From positions 6,005,454 through 6,069,453 of the forward strand of contig OZ024938.1 of assembly GCA_964017235.1 (NCBI GenBank): DNA of 64,000 nt, in the 5' to 3' direction. How positions within the stretch are numbered: position 1 is the first letter of the stretch; each line of letters opens with the position of its first letter. This stretch comes from Sabellastarte sp. h YS-2021. Lineage: Eukaryota > Annelida > Polychaeta > Sabellida > Sabellidae. A program made the position numbers and the translations under genes. Under the pieces are notes generated by a model that saw nothing but the letters and a program-made list of their open reading frames with translations, had not been told where the DNA came from and did no database searches. Below are positions 23,025 to 35,439 of this stretch, in pieces.

Positions 23025-25279
23025 CTGTGTGAACAAAAGAAATACTTCTGAAATTGTATTGGATAAGCTACTGCTTTGATAACTCAAATTATTACTCAAG
23101 CTTGTATAAATTTCAAGTGAACAATGACCTATCTAATTAAAATTCCTGATATCAAAATTTTCATTTAAAAACTGTATGTTGACTGCTGGAGTTCAAATTT
23201 GGAGCTTTCATTTTGCCCCTCATGAAGTAATATTAGAGGTTCAAAGGTAGGTATTTTTGACTAGCCAAGGTGGATATGTTTTTGCTGGTGTTTTTCTGTA
23301 TGTCTGTCTGTTTGCAAAATTACTTAGAAAAAAGATCTGGACGAATTTTGATGAAACCTTCAGGAAATTTCACAATTGCACAAGGAACATATTCAAATTT
23401 GGTGTTGATCAAGGTTGCTTTTTAATGCATATTAATGCATACTATAAAACAACATTCACTTGAACTGACACAGAACAGCTTTAAATCCTCAATTTGTATT
23501 TAGCCATGAGTGAAGACCACATAACACTTAGTATAATATACTCAAGCTTAAATTCATGTGTATTTTGTAATCCCATAAGCAACCAATATATATTAGCTGT
23601 GTTATTTTCATAAAAAAATTAAATAATTATCAGAAAGTTCTCCCTTATATCTAAAAATATCGGTTAAATGAAACACCAGTTAAACATACTAGCACTGGCC
23701 AATGACATTTGTAACCTCATATTTAAGCCAAATCTTAGTCTAAAAAATTTAGCAATTTGTTTTTCATTTATTTGTTATTGTTTTCTAACTAAAAAGCTCT
23801 TGGGATTGTGTAATGATGTGTTGTTTTACTTACCAGAAGTAACCTGCGTTAGACATTGGAGTCATTGCACATTAATAATATTTAACTAATTATTTGTAGT
23901 TTTGTTAAAATACTTTTTTTTATATTGTGTCTTCATTCTGGCTTTATAAATTCCAAACCAAATATACTTTTTCACGATTACAGTGGTTTTTAGACTCACA
24001 GAAAGTCTGAACCTTACTTCACCTTGTCACCCCTTAGACCTCGGTGTCAATTCAAGTTATTTTAAATCATTGTCATTATCTCACCCACATCTAGTCTTTG
24101 GTTGGAATCTGGATTTCAGTCACCCAGGGGCGTGCAAGTCAAAATTGCATCTTTTAAAACACTCTTCATTTTTATCACATAGATGACAAATTTAAGATAT
24201 TTTTTCAGGATGATTTTTAGCTTAAGCTATGATATAACTGCATGAATGAATGCATTAGTATCAAAACTCCAGAATGTTTGCTTTTTCAAGGAGTTTTCAT
24301 AATATCTTGTCTGTACTTACAGAACTGTTGAGTAATGTTACATTTATCAAAAATGTACTTTTACAGATGTTTTATATTCACTGAAGCAACTGTACACAAT
24401 ACATTTTTGAATTTTTCAAATACAAAAAAATATCAATCACGAAGATTAACAATATATTATACTTATGCTACATACTTGTATAATATTATCATCTTCTTGT
24501 GTGATATATATATTTTTTTCGTTTGAGTCATTTGTTTGTGTTGTTTTTCTGTTTTACCATAGTAAATGAAATCTGGTTTTATGTGAATGTTTTGAATGTT
24601 CACAAAATAGATTAGGTATTTTGATAGAAATCAACAGAGAAATAAATATGTAGGAGCATGAAAGTGAGACAACATAAATTAAATTCTGGGTGATAGTAGA
24701 AGGCTATACAATAGACATGCTGCTGTATGAAAAACCTGCCTTACCAAAAACATTATCAAAACATAATTGAACTAGACAATAATCTCCTTACACTGCCAAG
24801 TTACAGCTGGTATATAACTGGTACTTGTTCCAAAACTCTACACTCTGGGGGACACAATCTCCCACTATAATTGCAATCAATGAAAGTTCATTACTAGTCT
24901 GTGGACTGTGTTAACTACATACAAGGTTAACTTAAAGCCATTCATGACAAACATAAAAATGATTAATGGACTCACACACAATGCATCAACTTTCAGATAA
25001 TTATATACCTACAAGCTAAAAATCTTGAAAAGTATCAAGATTTTAATTATAAAAATTGCAAAAATATGCTTGTTTATCTATGCCAATTTGATGTGAGTGT
25101 AGAATTCATGTTTTACAGTATGTTAGAAAGGAAGTCTTTCTGATTAACATGTACAAGTGTTTTTTTCTATATATTCTAGACTTCCCAACAAACTGTTTGA
25201 CAGTTGACAAAACATGTGATAGATAGGCACTATTATTGCACTTTCTGATGCCTGTAGTGCACCTTTGTTTTTCTCTTAC
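23025..25279 (-). other. Intron 2 of the three-exon gene
   Basis: Donor GTAAGA at 25279-25274 and acceptor CAG ending at 23025, 2,255 bp. It contains a short AT-rich repeat at about 24430-24500 (GAAGATTAACAATATA block) that recurs at 57550-57620. Nothing else recognised. Confidence 0.75.
24426..24502 (+). repeat. Short AT-rich repeat shared with 57545-57622
   Basis: CGAAGATTAACAATATATTA, then ATGCTACATACTTGTATAAT and ATTATCAT, parallels CATGAAGATTAACAATATAA, GTGCTACACACTTATTTAAT and ATTGTCAT at 57557-57616. Same orientation, clearly diverged, class unknown. Confidence 0.5.
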
Positions 25280-25472
25280 CAAAAACATTGTCAGAAGGAT
25301 CTTTCTTGTTGATCCACAAGGCCACGAAGTCGATATGTTCATAGCGATAACGGTATCCAGTCTCTTTATGCTGTAACCTCTTCTCCTTTCTGTTATTGGT
25401 GAGAACCACCAAGTCTGGCAAACCGTCCACTCCGTATTCTGGGTCACCAGAAAACTTCCCTGCAGCCACCAC
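25280..25472 (-). CDS. Exon 2 of unrecognised three-exon gene
   Basis: Acceptor CACCTCAG ends at 25473 and donor TTG|GTAAGAG begins at 25279. The 193-nt exon is 64 codons plus one base: phase 0 in, phase 1 out, matching both neighbours. It encodes VVAAGKFSGDPEYGVDGL, then DLVVLTNNRKEKRLQHKE, GYRYRYEHIDFVALWINK and KDPSDNVFG. Fully open in only this frame. No recognised domain; the mix of short hydrophobic stretches (DLVVLT, IDFVALWI) and charged turns looks like a folded, probably beta-rich, soluble domain (inference). Confidence 0.85.
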
Positions 25473-26862
25473 CTGAGGTGTTCAAAAGAGAAATACTATA
25501 TTACTACATATAAACCTTACTTGTTAATGTGCCATATACTTTATGCTAGAGTGCCATGTGCAATGTGGCTTGTCACAAGAATTTCAAATGGTATAGTTGT
25601 CATCCTGCTTACGCCCCTGCACCCTTACAGGAGGTGTGTTTCAAATGCTGCTTAAGAAGTGGTCCAGAATGCTCTCTGAGTGGCAATGAATTGCCCTTAA
25701 GATATCTTACCTAAATGTGGATCTCACTGAATGTGTCCTGCCCAAGGATGAGTTGTACCAAACCACAATCAATATTAGACAGGCCTGCTTTGTTGTAGTC
25801 CATGACCCAAGCATGAGAAGTTGTCACAGGTATAAGTGAAGACTTTTCTTAACTCAGTAAGATTGTGTGTTTACAGGATGGAACAGCCAAAACATCAAAC
25901 TGTTAAAAGTGTATATTTGAGGCAAAGAGTGACATATTTGCCTTGGTATTTAGGAAGGCTTTGTTGTTAATAGTTTATGGGTGGATAAGAAAAGCTGAAA
26001 CCACGCTAATAACAAGGGATTGCTTTGTTTATAGAGAGCCTAAGGATGACTAACCAGTTAAGTTTTCAGTTGGTGTTTAAACTCTGAATTTGTCTATTCT
26101 GATCTAACATTAAGTGAGAGTCTGTACCATTCCACTGGTGCAGCTGGGCTACACCATGACTAGCTATATGGCCTTTCTAGCCCTGGCTGAGGTGCCTGAT
26201 AGTCTTTCTATGAGTCAGACCACTACACTTGATCAAATATGACAAAATTATTATGACAGAAATTATTAGAAATTTATGGCTTTAAAAGTGAGGTTATTTT
26301 TGAAAAGGGTATAATATGAACTGGGAATGTCATGTCCATCTGACCACAATAGGGCAGGGGCCGCAACTCCCGAGTAGGAACATCTGTAGATTGTCCTTTC
26401 ACAAACTCAAGATCTTGAGTGGAGAGAAACATCACGAGATTGTACAGAACATCTCCAGTTGGTGATGCCCAAACTAAAGATATTGTATCTTGAGTTGTCA
26501 TTAGCTTTAAACATGGATTTATTTAGAGGAAGCCCACAAATGTGGCTTCCAAATATAATCTGGCAAAGGATTACAATTGTATTGAAAATAAAACTCTTTG
26601 ATTATCTAATCAAAGGAATTTGTTGGTGTAAAGTGTTGTCTGAACTTTTTCTCAGATTCTTAATTGCACTTTCATAATTGTTGGTGTGTTGTTCAATTAT
26701 GACCTGACTGATCTGAAATCTAGATCTAAATGTAGATCTTTAAATCTAGATTTTGATGTGCGGAAATTGTTTATCAAATTTTGTGGATCAATATGTTGTA
26801 CTTTCTGAGAAAATCTATTGAAAAGTACGAGGAAAAAAGTTTATCGTGTGACCTTGAACAAA

Positions 26863-27010
26863 GTAATCAGTGCCCATGAATGGGCTCTGTGTCAGCTGAC
26901 TGTCTGTTTCAGAGTAGAAGTAAAAGAAGAAAAGGACACAAGCACTTTTTTCAGTTTCTGAAACACAAGTGCCAAGTAAGACAAATTTCTTTAAATCTGC
27001 AACTTAGAGA
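26863..27010 (+). repeat. Left-end fragment of repeat family B
   Basis: CAGTGCCCATGAATGGGCTC and TGTCAGCTGACT (26890-26901), then TTTCAGAGTAGAAGTAAAAG and AAGGACACAAG, match the left end of the tandem-core element at 55546-57505. The ~155-bp units and right-end hairpin are missing, so this is a solo or decayed left end. Confidence 0.7.
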
Positions 27011-28089
27011 TTTTTGGAGAGTTCAACTGTTCCTTACAGGTGAAGCTTCTTTACTACTGACCAATACTCTTGTTGGTAGTTTTTAGGACCACCGAAAATT
27101 ATTTTCTGGATTTCAAAATGCAATCTAAACAAATTGTATTTAAAAAAAAACAGTGCAAACAGAAATTTATCAAATACAGATAACTCAGAATCACTGCAAT
27201 TCTCAAGAAATTGCTTCAGATGCATGCTTATGCAATATCGCTGAAGTATTTGAAACTGGTTCACTGGGCTACAAGTTTCTTCAAATGGGTTAAGCTTACT
27301 TTTTTATGCTTATTTTTTTGTCTTATACCTGTCAGTACAATGCTAGGCAGTTTCAAAGTGAGGATTAACTTCTTGTGGTTCCTTAGTTTTGCCCTTTCAT
27401 TCACAGATCAGTCAAAATTACTTAGAGTTTTGCTTTTGATGAACCAACAATGCGCAAATATTTTATTTTTGAGTGGAGATTAAGCTCTATAAAAATTAGA
27501 ATTATATTCAGACAAGGTATAATGCACTTAGTAATAGTTTGTTGACCTTATTGGGTGTTCTGTTTTAAGGCTTCTAAGCCTCTGATTATTTATTTATGAA
27601 TAAACTCTAAACTTTAATTATATTTTCCAGTTGTAATGTTCTAAAATCCGAATTCTTTAACCACTTTGTTTTGGGCTTGAACCCAGACCCAGACATAATT
27701 ATCACTCTCTCTTCCCTTTCCAAACACAAACCTATACAAACTTACATGCAACATAATTCCCCTGCCTGGAAAAAATAAAAGTCTAAAGTGTCCACAATTA
27801 AGTTATTTTCAAAACCAACAGACTGGCAAACCCATAATATATTATAACCTGTCTTCTCAGGTGTTTCCCCTTTTTCAATGGTGATTTTATTTTAATTTTA
27901 TTAAAGGTATTGTTTGTTCTATGTTTCTTTATAATATTTTTAAACAAATAGGTTAACAAATTTTATACTGGTAATTTTATTTTACTTTTTTTTGCATTTC
28001 CTTTTTCTTTTAAACAGCAGTCAGATTTTCAAGCTCATTTTTACTCACCGTATTTTTGCAAGATTTAATTTTTCTTCTGTATACCTATA

Positions 28090-28575
28090 GAGTTTATGCA
28101 TAAACAAGAGCACTCGGAGATCGCAGACATCCACCACCGGAGCTCAATTCCTGGACTTTCAAAACCTACCATTAGCACTGATATTGCTTTTTTCCGCTCT
28201 ATTTCATATTTTTGCCGATATTGATCCGGATCACTCCCAATTTATTTTTCATGGATCCAGATAGTGATCCAGATCACTCTCATAATCTAATCAGTTGTTC
28301 CTTGTCCCATTTAGAACATATCCTGAAAATTTCATCAAAATCCGTCTATAACTTTTTGAGTTATCTGTCTTTAAAAATTACATCTCATGGATCCAGATGA
28401 TCCAGATCACTCCCAAAATTGAATCAGTTCTTCCTTTTACCTTTTCAGACATATCCAGAAAATTTCATCAAAATCCGCCCATAAGTTTTTGAGTTATCTT
28501 GTTCACAAACAAACAAACTCACAAACCCAAAAACAAACCCAGGCGAAAACATAACCTTTTTGGTGGAGGTAAATT
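28090..28575 (+). repeat. Dispersed repeat with duplicated GATCCAGATCACTC module
   Basis: Runs from about AAACAAGAGCACTCGGAGAT to TTTTTGGTGGAGGTAA. Two internal modules (about 28205-28370 and 28385-28505) each contain GATCCAGATCACTC, AATC(A)GTT.TTCC, GAAAATTTCATCAAAATCCG and TTTTTGAGTTATCT. An (ACAAACAA)n run and AACATAACC..GGTGGAGGTAA close it. The closing motif recurs reversed at about 44312 (CCTCCACCAAGGAAGTA) and diverged relatives lie near 30300, 35100 and 41600, so this is an abundant family. Non-coding, class uncertain (a Helitron/Helentron-type derivative is possible). Confidence 0.6.
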
Positions 28576-28685
28576 AATTCACTTAAAATGAAAATAAAAT
28601 AAAATTAATACATAAATTTGCAGGTTTAATTCTCGATGAGTTTTGCAGATATTTATATACCACTGATATCAGTATATATTTCAAT

Positions 28686-28710
28686 ATGGCGGCCGTATTT
28701 CCCGGAAGTG
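28686..28710. promoter_or_regulatory. YY1-like and ETS-like motifs (possible cryptic promoter)
   Basis: ATGGCGGCC and CCGGAAGTG lie 7 bp apart in a small GC-rich island inside the long AT-rich intron 1. In animals this pair is common in TATA-less housekeeping promoters. No gene starting here on either strand could be established, so the call is weak. Confidence 0.2.
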
Positions 28711-29264
28711 AGTTGCCGATGTCCATTCTAGCTTTTTATACGATTTCTATGGTTTGTTTGCTAAATTAAAATAAAACAGCTAGTAATGGATTTTGGTGAA
28801 AGTTTCGGGAAATATTTACAATGGTTTTAGGAACAGAGAATTTAATTTTGTGAAGATCTAGCTTAAGTTTGTCTTGATACAATTTGTTTGTTAGTGATTT
28901 AATTCTATTGTAAGTTAGGATATTGAGTTTTGGAGACCCCATTTCAGGGATGATGCCTCCTCAGTTTACAATATCACCAACTGATGTTTTCCAAAGTGGG
29001 AACAGTCTCATAGGAACATTTTACTTCTTGAGATTTGACGATTCAACCATTGGCTGCTATGCAATATGTCTGGGTTGCAAGATACCTTCAGGTGTTTGCC
29101 AAAGATTACCCGAAAGGGATTTGCATTAGTCATTTATCGTCTGGATCATTCTATAACTAAGATAATTAGATATTCTAGTTTTATTTTATTCCTTGCAGAT
29201 TACAATTTCAATCAGGCAATTATTTTGTTTTTGCATTAATTTGGTGTCTGTCGATTTTCAGATG

Positions 29265-29335
29265 CCAGTGTTTTAGAGGATCCACATCAATTTTGTGCTA
29301 TGCAAAATGTTGCTATTATTATAGTACCATTATGT
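29265..29335 (+). repeat. LINE 3' tail fragment
   Basis: TTTTAGAGGATCCACATCAA, TTTTGTGCTATGCAAA and an ATT-rich end parallel the 3' tail of the LINE at 43152-43868 (GCATTAGAGGATTTGTATCA, TTTTGCGCTATATAAA, ATTATTATT). No coding part is left. Confidence 0.5.
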
Positions 29336-29344
29336 TTATGATAC

Positions 29345-29504
29345 TGTGGTTCAAACCCTGGACCCTATGTAGGAAAGTTGGTAGGCAGTTTACAGTACAG
29401 AACCTTGACCAACTGTATCTACTGGTTTCCTCTGCCCATAAAACTACTTGTGATATGACCTGTACAGTGTTGAAAGCGACTTTAAAACCCAAATAAATAA
29501 ATAG
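29345..29504 (+). repeat. tRNA-derived SINE family 1, copy d (5'-truncated)
   Basis: Starts at the B box (GGTTCAAACCC) and continues with GGCAGTTTACAGTACAGAAC, ACTGGTTTCCTCTGCCC, CCTGTACAGTGTTGAAAG and an AAATAAATAAATA tail. The A box half is absent. Confidence 0.8.
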
Positions 29505-30767
29505 GGTACTACCATTGTGTCTGTTACAATATAGTGAACTTGGCCCACAGTAAGGTCAATCATATGTATAAGCTTATCAAAGGAAGAAACAAAGGGGAAA
29601 GATCCGTATTGTATTCTGCATTGAAAACTATCCAGATCTTTCAAAGGCTCTACATTCAATTTATGGTCAACAGCATTGGGTTTCTGATTGGTATTGTACC
29701 CCCAAAGTTATGGGTGGATCTTGAAACAAAGTAGGGTAGGGTAGGGTCTGACCAAACAGAAGATAATTACATTTTGGGATAGCTTCAGATCATATTTCAA
29801 ATACAAAAGTCCCAAATTTTCAGAAATGTGTCCCACTGCAGGTGTGCAACTCTTTGAGTTCTATCTAGTTGTGTGACTGATCTTTTCACTTGGTTTTCAC
29901 TGGTTTGTTTTTATTTTATTGAGGTCTTGAGGCATAAGTCAAAGAGGTAACAAGGGGGAGATGGGCTTTTAAAAGGTTTTTGCTTTATTTCATTGTTAAA
30001 CATTTTAACTGTAGAAATAATATATTCAGAGACATATAGAATCTAAAATTACCATCCATTTTTAGTCTTTTAGTACCTTAGTTTTGACAAACTTTGAAGG
30101 TTTTAAATTCTATATATTATAAAAGTAACAAGATCTAAATTTCTTCGCTTTCCTTTAAGTTTTGTCTGTTTCTTTAGTGCATGTCATTAAAATCTGAAGC
30201 AAGATTCACTCTGTGTTTGCATTATGTTTGGATGGGTTCATTTGTCTGTTTGTTCACAATGTCTCCAAAAGTAATGAATGACTCGTTATGATTTGATTTT
30301 ATATGGCTAGGGCCTGCACAAAAGAAGACACGACTAGATTTTGGGAAAGATCTGGAATATATTCTGGATACAAAATTCCATAATTTTCAGATGCCAGCCC
30401 CCATGATGTATGAGATCTGTCAACGTATTCTAGTCATATAATTAAAAATTGGTAAATAAAAATAACCAAAATTTTTGCTTAACATGAATGGATTGGTTGT
30501 TTTATTAGGGTCCAACATCACTTTTAACACATTGTATAGGTCATGTCATGGCAGATAATTTAACATGAAGGTCAAAGTTGGGGTTTTACGAACTGTTCAA
30601 CAGCCAGGGTCATATTGGGACAGGTCTTCAGCATTGCCACTTGTGGGAGTCAAATCAACATAGAGGTGCGACAATTTAACATGAAGACAACTGCCCAAGT
30701 AATTCATTAATCCCACCATTCAATGTGTACAGCTTAATGTTATTTTATCATTGAAACACCTCCTTAC

Positions 30768-31796
30768 CTTTGCATCGCCTACAATGTGCTCTATATCGGA
30801 GCGAGGATATCCATTCCTGGGAGTCTTCCTGTCCAATATACCGTCGACTATGTGTATAAATGCTGATGGGATGTTTATGATACAGGAACCTTTGGCAGCC
30901 CAAGTACCATACGAGAAATACTTTTGCGGGTCTGGATGTGGTGTTACCAGGCAGGAATTATCTAATCCATCATACCACATGCCTCTTGCATTGATATTTC
31001 TGTCCAGTGGGAAGTAGTTATAATCGCAGTGGTCAAAGTATATCTTGACTCTGATTTCAAGCAGATGCCTTCCAGGTGGAAGCGAGCTGAACAAATGTAT
31101 GAACGACTGTATGCAAGCTTTTCCGTAGTGACCGGTATCCATGAAACTGTCGTAGAATGTCGCTATCAGTGGTATGTGGAGGAAAAAGTATTTGTCCTGT
31201 TCCCTTGAAACCATGAAAGTAAAGAATGAATCCTTGATGGCTCGAGTGAACATGTTGGGTGGCGTCGCCATTTTTAAATTGTCATAGCATTCTTGGACAT
31301 AATCGAAAGACTCCTCACAAAAGAACTCGTGGGTTTGTGGAATGCCATCGATGTCCACAAAGATGGCTACTGTCTTTGGGCAGGGAGCCACTAAAACTGG
31401 CCCCTGTCCTTTCAGGTCAAGGCGTTTCTTGGGGATATTGTTCTCTCCAATCGGCATCCTGCCAAGAGGTGTACGGAAGAAGACTTTGGAGAAGAGCTTG
31501 TCCCCTTTGTTGAGGTAAAGGCCACTGTGCCCTTGCTTACTGAACATTGTATAGTTTGTGTCTTTTGTTCGTGCATGACTATAGAAGACCACTTTTCCAC
31601 CCAACTCACCATTATTATTTCCTTTGCGGTTGAGATGGCTCTTTGACCGAAGGCCTCGGATGAACGGTTTATTTCTGCCCTGACCAAAGCCATGTTGCAT
31701 GGTCTGCCAGGTGATGGATTCACTAGAGTCTGGGAGGTACCACTTCACTGGAACCTCCGGCAGTTTAAAATGGCACGCCGAACAACCGGAACCCAT
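30768..31796 (-). CDS. Exon 1 (or first visible exon) of unrecognised three-exon gene
   Basis: Uninterrupted 343 codons from ATG (31794-31796) to a phase-0 donor AAG|GTAAGG at 30768/30767. With exons 2 and 3 the product is 510 residues. I do not recognise the family. Visible features: MGSGCSAC at the start fits an N-myristoylation signal (Gly2, Ser6) with nearby Cys for palmitoylation; a hydrophobic strand VLVAPCPKTVAIFVDIDG (~134-151); an aromatic Cys-containing central part (HEFFCEESFDYVQECYDN, YFFLHIPLIATFYDSFMD); and a beta-strand-like stretch GRHLLEIRVKIYFDHCDY (~242-259). No signal peptide or long membrane segment. The start is uncertain: the frame stays open upstream to 31828, where a CTAAC branch-like site and TTCCTCAG precede an AG, so this may be an internal exon and MGSGCS internal. 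The -3 base of the ATG is not a purine. Neighbours give no functional clue. Confidence 0.85.
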
Positions 31797-31828
31797 TCGG
31801 TAGTCCGTAGAACCTGTGACTGAAGTTA

Positions 31829-34155
31829 CTGAGGAAAGTTAGCCTTGTCTGGTATGAAACTTTATCCATAGTATATCCAATATCCCATCATGGTATCTGG
31901 GTGAAGTTACATATTTGTATGCAGTGCTGTTTCACTGTCCTAACTTTGTTTTGATTTGCTCTTTTGCAAATAAAAAGGTTTCATAATATATTCTAAATCA
32001 AAAAAATAAATCACTGCTTCAAATTGCCAAGTTTCTGATTTTTTTTTCATCCATATGTATATGTCTTGCAATAATTCTATACTTTAAATGTTACAATGTA
32101 CAAATATGCTAGATGATACTATTAAAATTAAAGAAGAATAAGTATATGATTTTCTAAATGAAATGGCCATTGATGTCATATCAATAAGTGTCACTATTAC
32201 CACATGATTTTACTGTAAAATAATATCAATTACTTCGAGTATATCATTAAAAGGTACATATTACTCCATCATAAAACAGAAGTTAGATATTCTTATGAGG
32301 ATCAATCACCACTGGTTACCTCTGGTGAAAACCACCTTTTTTGCTCCCCATTATAACATTTCATCTGACAGGAGAAACTGGTGTCTCTGTCCTTCACAGT
32401 TCAACAACCAAAACCCTAAATTGATCTCATACAACACAATGTAAACAGACGGTTTTTTTTACCACTTTCTCTACTGTTTTTATTTGTTCTAAAGGATGTC
32501 CCTTGTAGATATATAAATGCAATGGACAAATATTTGTAATGGGCTGGAAAACTGTGAATCGATTTACATCTAATCTGCTGTTAGATGACAAAGCAACCTA
32601 GGGGTTGTGTAACAGATACTTAAAAGATATTAAAAGCTGTCAAATAATGCTTGACATATTCCAAGTTCTGGTGTGTACATTTCACTAATAGTCCAAAAAA
32701 GAAAGATAAAATGCTTCCATTAGTTTTATTTATTACAGCTATAAACAAACATGACAGTACATATTTATGTATCTATCCTTTTCATCTTTATTTATAATTT
32801 TATGATCATTAAATATAAGTGTTTATATTTATGTTCAGAAAATAACTATTGGCAAAGATGCAAAAATGTTTCTTCCAATTTGTTTTATTTTTACAGCAAT
32901 AAACAAAATACATATATCTGTTTTATAATTTTTAGCACCAAATATATCCATTGATATTCCTTCAGAACATTGCACTGTGAAATAACCAAAAATAACAAAC
33001 AACAAATGTGATCAATTTAAGTATACACCATTTCTTCAAGAATATTATGTCCACTGTTTCAAGACACCAGAAAGTATGTGTACACCATCTACACTCCACA
33101 ATCCTGTCAATCTTTTTGATGTTCTATTCAAGAATGGATCTATCAACACAAATCACTTACCGGCCAAAGTATGTCCTTTTTGGTATTAATTAACTCTAAG
33201 TAAAGACTTTTTGTACAGAGAGATTTGTACGGTATGGACTTCAATTGACCACATCCAAAAATATATATGTATATTTATATTTCTGATACACAGATGATAT
33301 AAAAGGACATATGTGTGCTATGGTTTATTGTTGATACATACGCCCTTTTTGTGGATCTCTTGGATTTGTGCTAATAAGTGCTTCTGATCTGTAGGTGGTT
33401 CCACAAAGTTTGGGTTAAAAAGCTCAGAAATACAATTAGTGAGTCTTGGGCTAATTTTACTGAAGGTAAGGCTAAATTAGAATATTGAATATGTAATCGC
33501 CATTTCTTTATTAGGAGATAATAAAAATTTCAAATAATTTTTTTTTAGTTTCAAATATGAAAGTTTTTTGGACAATGTTTATTGTGATGTTTATTTTTTT
33601 TCACTTTAAGGTATGGCTATCTAGTCTTAACAAAAATCTACCCAGTGAAGACAATCTATAATCACGTGTAGGTCAGTACAAAATTATGCCACAGGGGTTC
33701 ATAAATACCTTTATCTACGAGATGAATACATATAAAAACCGGATCTGTGGCTATTATATGACGTAAATCATCCATTACTAGTAATGTCTGTTAGTTTGTA
33801 ATTTTGGTTGCCAGTAAAGTCTCAGTAAATTATCGGTAATGTAATGAACACTTTTATAGTGCTTAATTCTAGTGAACAGACTGAATCAAAAGGCTTTAGA
33901 TGCAGGTTCAGAAGCTAAATGAAGAAGTCAGAAAGACATATGACAGGGTTCCTAGCTAAAACAGTGTGTAGTTTAAAATTAGGTTCATCATTTTGAGTTA
34001 TAACCAGCATAACTCCATCCACATATTCTATCCATACACGTTGTGTAGAAATACTAGATGTCATTGCTCAAAATTGAAATTCCTTCATTTAGTACCCTGA
34101 CTGGCAAACAGAAATAATATTATGTTTACATAAAAAGTCATGTATGTGGCTTTTT
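31829..34155. other. Non-coding interval upstream of the three-exon gene
   Basis: AT-rich DNA. It may be promoter or, if a further 5' exon exists, intron. Two TTTTATTTATTACAG/TTTATTTTTACAG-like stretches with AAACAAA on their 3' side (32725-32750 and 32883-32905) resemble one another. No gene, RNA or complete repeat recognised. Confidence 0.4.
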
Positions 34156-34157
34156 AT

Positions 34158-34232
34158 AGCATATAACGCTTTGAGTCCTGTAGTACATGGAGATATTGCA
34201 CTGAGCATAAAATTCAATACAATAACATCAAG
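34158..34232 (+). repeat. SINE family 2 tail fragment
   Basis: ATAACGCTTTGAGTCCTGTA, GTACATGGAGATATTGCACT and GAGCATAAAATTCAATACAA match the 3' end of SINE family 2 (compare 49866-49905 and the reverse of 61187-61255). Confidence 0.55.
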
Positions 34233-34234
34233 GT

Positions 34235-35435
34235 CAAGTTGAGCTACAATTGATAAGCTTTATGTTTGTATTCAAAGTCAAGTTGAGCTGATTTTCTGGC
34301 TCAAATTTTGGATCAAGTTTGAACCAACCACCAAAATATATTAAATTTTGGATCAAATATGGTTCAATTCCGTGCACTTGACCCAAAGAAATGAGCTTTA
34401 CTTTCTGAATACCAATTTAAGTCAAACAATAGCTGAGCCATTTTTTGTGAATTGTATTGATCCTTTTTTCTGTGGATACGGCCCCTTAACTCTTAACAGC
34501 TCACCTCTGACGTCATCAAGTATTGTTTACGAATTTGGAAATCTCACTTGAATTTTTCAACTAATGATATCTCCCTTAATCCAGCCTGGATTTTTATCAA
34601 ATAAAAATTATAAAAGGGTCTGTAAAAAGCTTGTATTAGAACAGAGTTGTTAGATTGAACAGTTTTATGTACAATAAATCAACTCTTGTTCACGAGAAGT
34701 CAGCTAATCTAAGGCCCTTTGAAATATGTCATTATATGACGTCAGATGGCATTCTTGGTAAAAATGGATGAGATACACATAATCAATCAATAAATAACTA
34801 AATAGACAGGTAATAAATTGCACAAAATGCTTGAAAAAAATTATGATAAATTAACTGAAAACATTATTGGGTTCACAAATTTGTGCATATTTTATGTAAT
34901 TTGACAAAAAAAAATGATGAGGTAAAAGTTTGTTTGTGTGTGTGTGTGTGTGTCTGTTGGGGGGGGGATGTTACCATGTTTATGATTTATTCTTTAATAT
35001 TTTCATTTTCAAATATTTATCATATTATAATGCGTAGCAGTCCATAAGTAGTCAAAGTAATATTACGATTTAGGTTTCGAGCAGCACTTTAGTAGTCATT
35101 ACCTTCATGAAGGAAATTGTGTTTTTGAGTGTTTGCATTTATTTGTGATTACTCCATAATCTATGAAACTCTTCTTTGTGATTGTTTATACGTGTATACA
35201 TTCTGACCAAATTAAATTTTGAGAAAGATCCAGATCATAGACTTGCTCTGGATACAAATTGCAGAGGACTGTGCTCTAGGACTACCTTCTAGTAAATTTT
35301 GTGCAACTCAAAATTATGATATCAACAAACTAACAAAATTATCAGATAGACCTGCAATACTAGCATATTAACAATACTTTAATATGTACAGTAAAACAGT
35401 AATTCATGGTTTACTGAATGACAGGTCCTGAATGC
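34235..35435. other. Non-coding interval
   Basis: Contains a (GT)n run and G run near 34933-34968, a TGACGTCATCAAGTATTGTTTAC block (34508-34530) that recurs diverged at about 35990-36010, and a diverged relative of the 28-kb repeat around 35095-35270. No gene recognised. Confidence 0.4.
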
Positions 35436-35439
35436 CTGA

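Larger units (their letters stand above)
25473..30767 (-). other. Intron 1 of the three-exon gene
   Basis: 5,295 bp from donor GTAAGG (30767) to acceptor CAG (25473). It holds several mobile-element pieces annotated separately: a family-B repeat left end (26863-27010), a GATCCAGATCACTC repeat (28090-28575), a LINE tail (29265-29335) and a truncated SINE (29345-29504). No other coding exon was recognised in it. Confidence 0.75.

Noticed and set aside
30751..31723. ORFs overlapping exon 1 of the three-exon gene on both strands
   Set aside because: Shorter, in other frames, without splice-phase support; shadows of the 343-codon exon.
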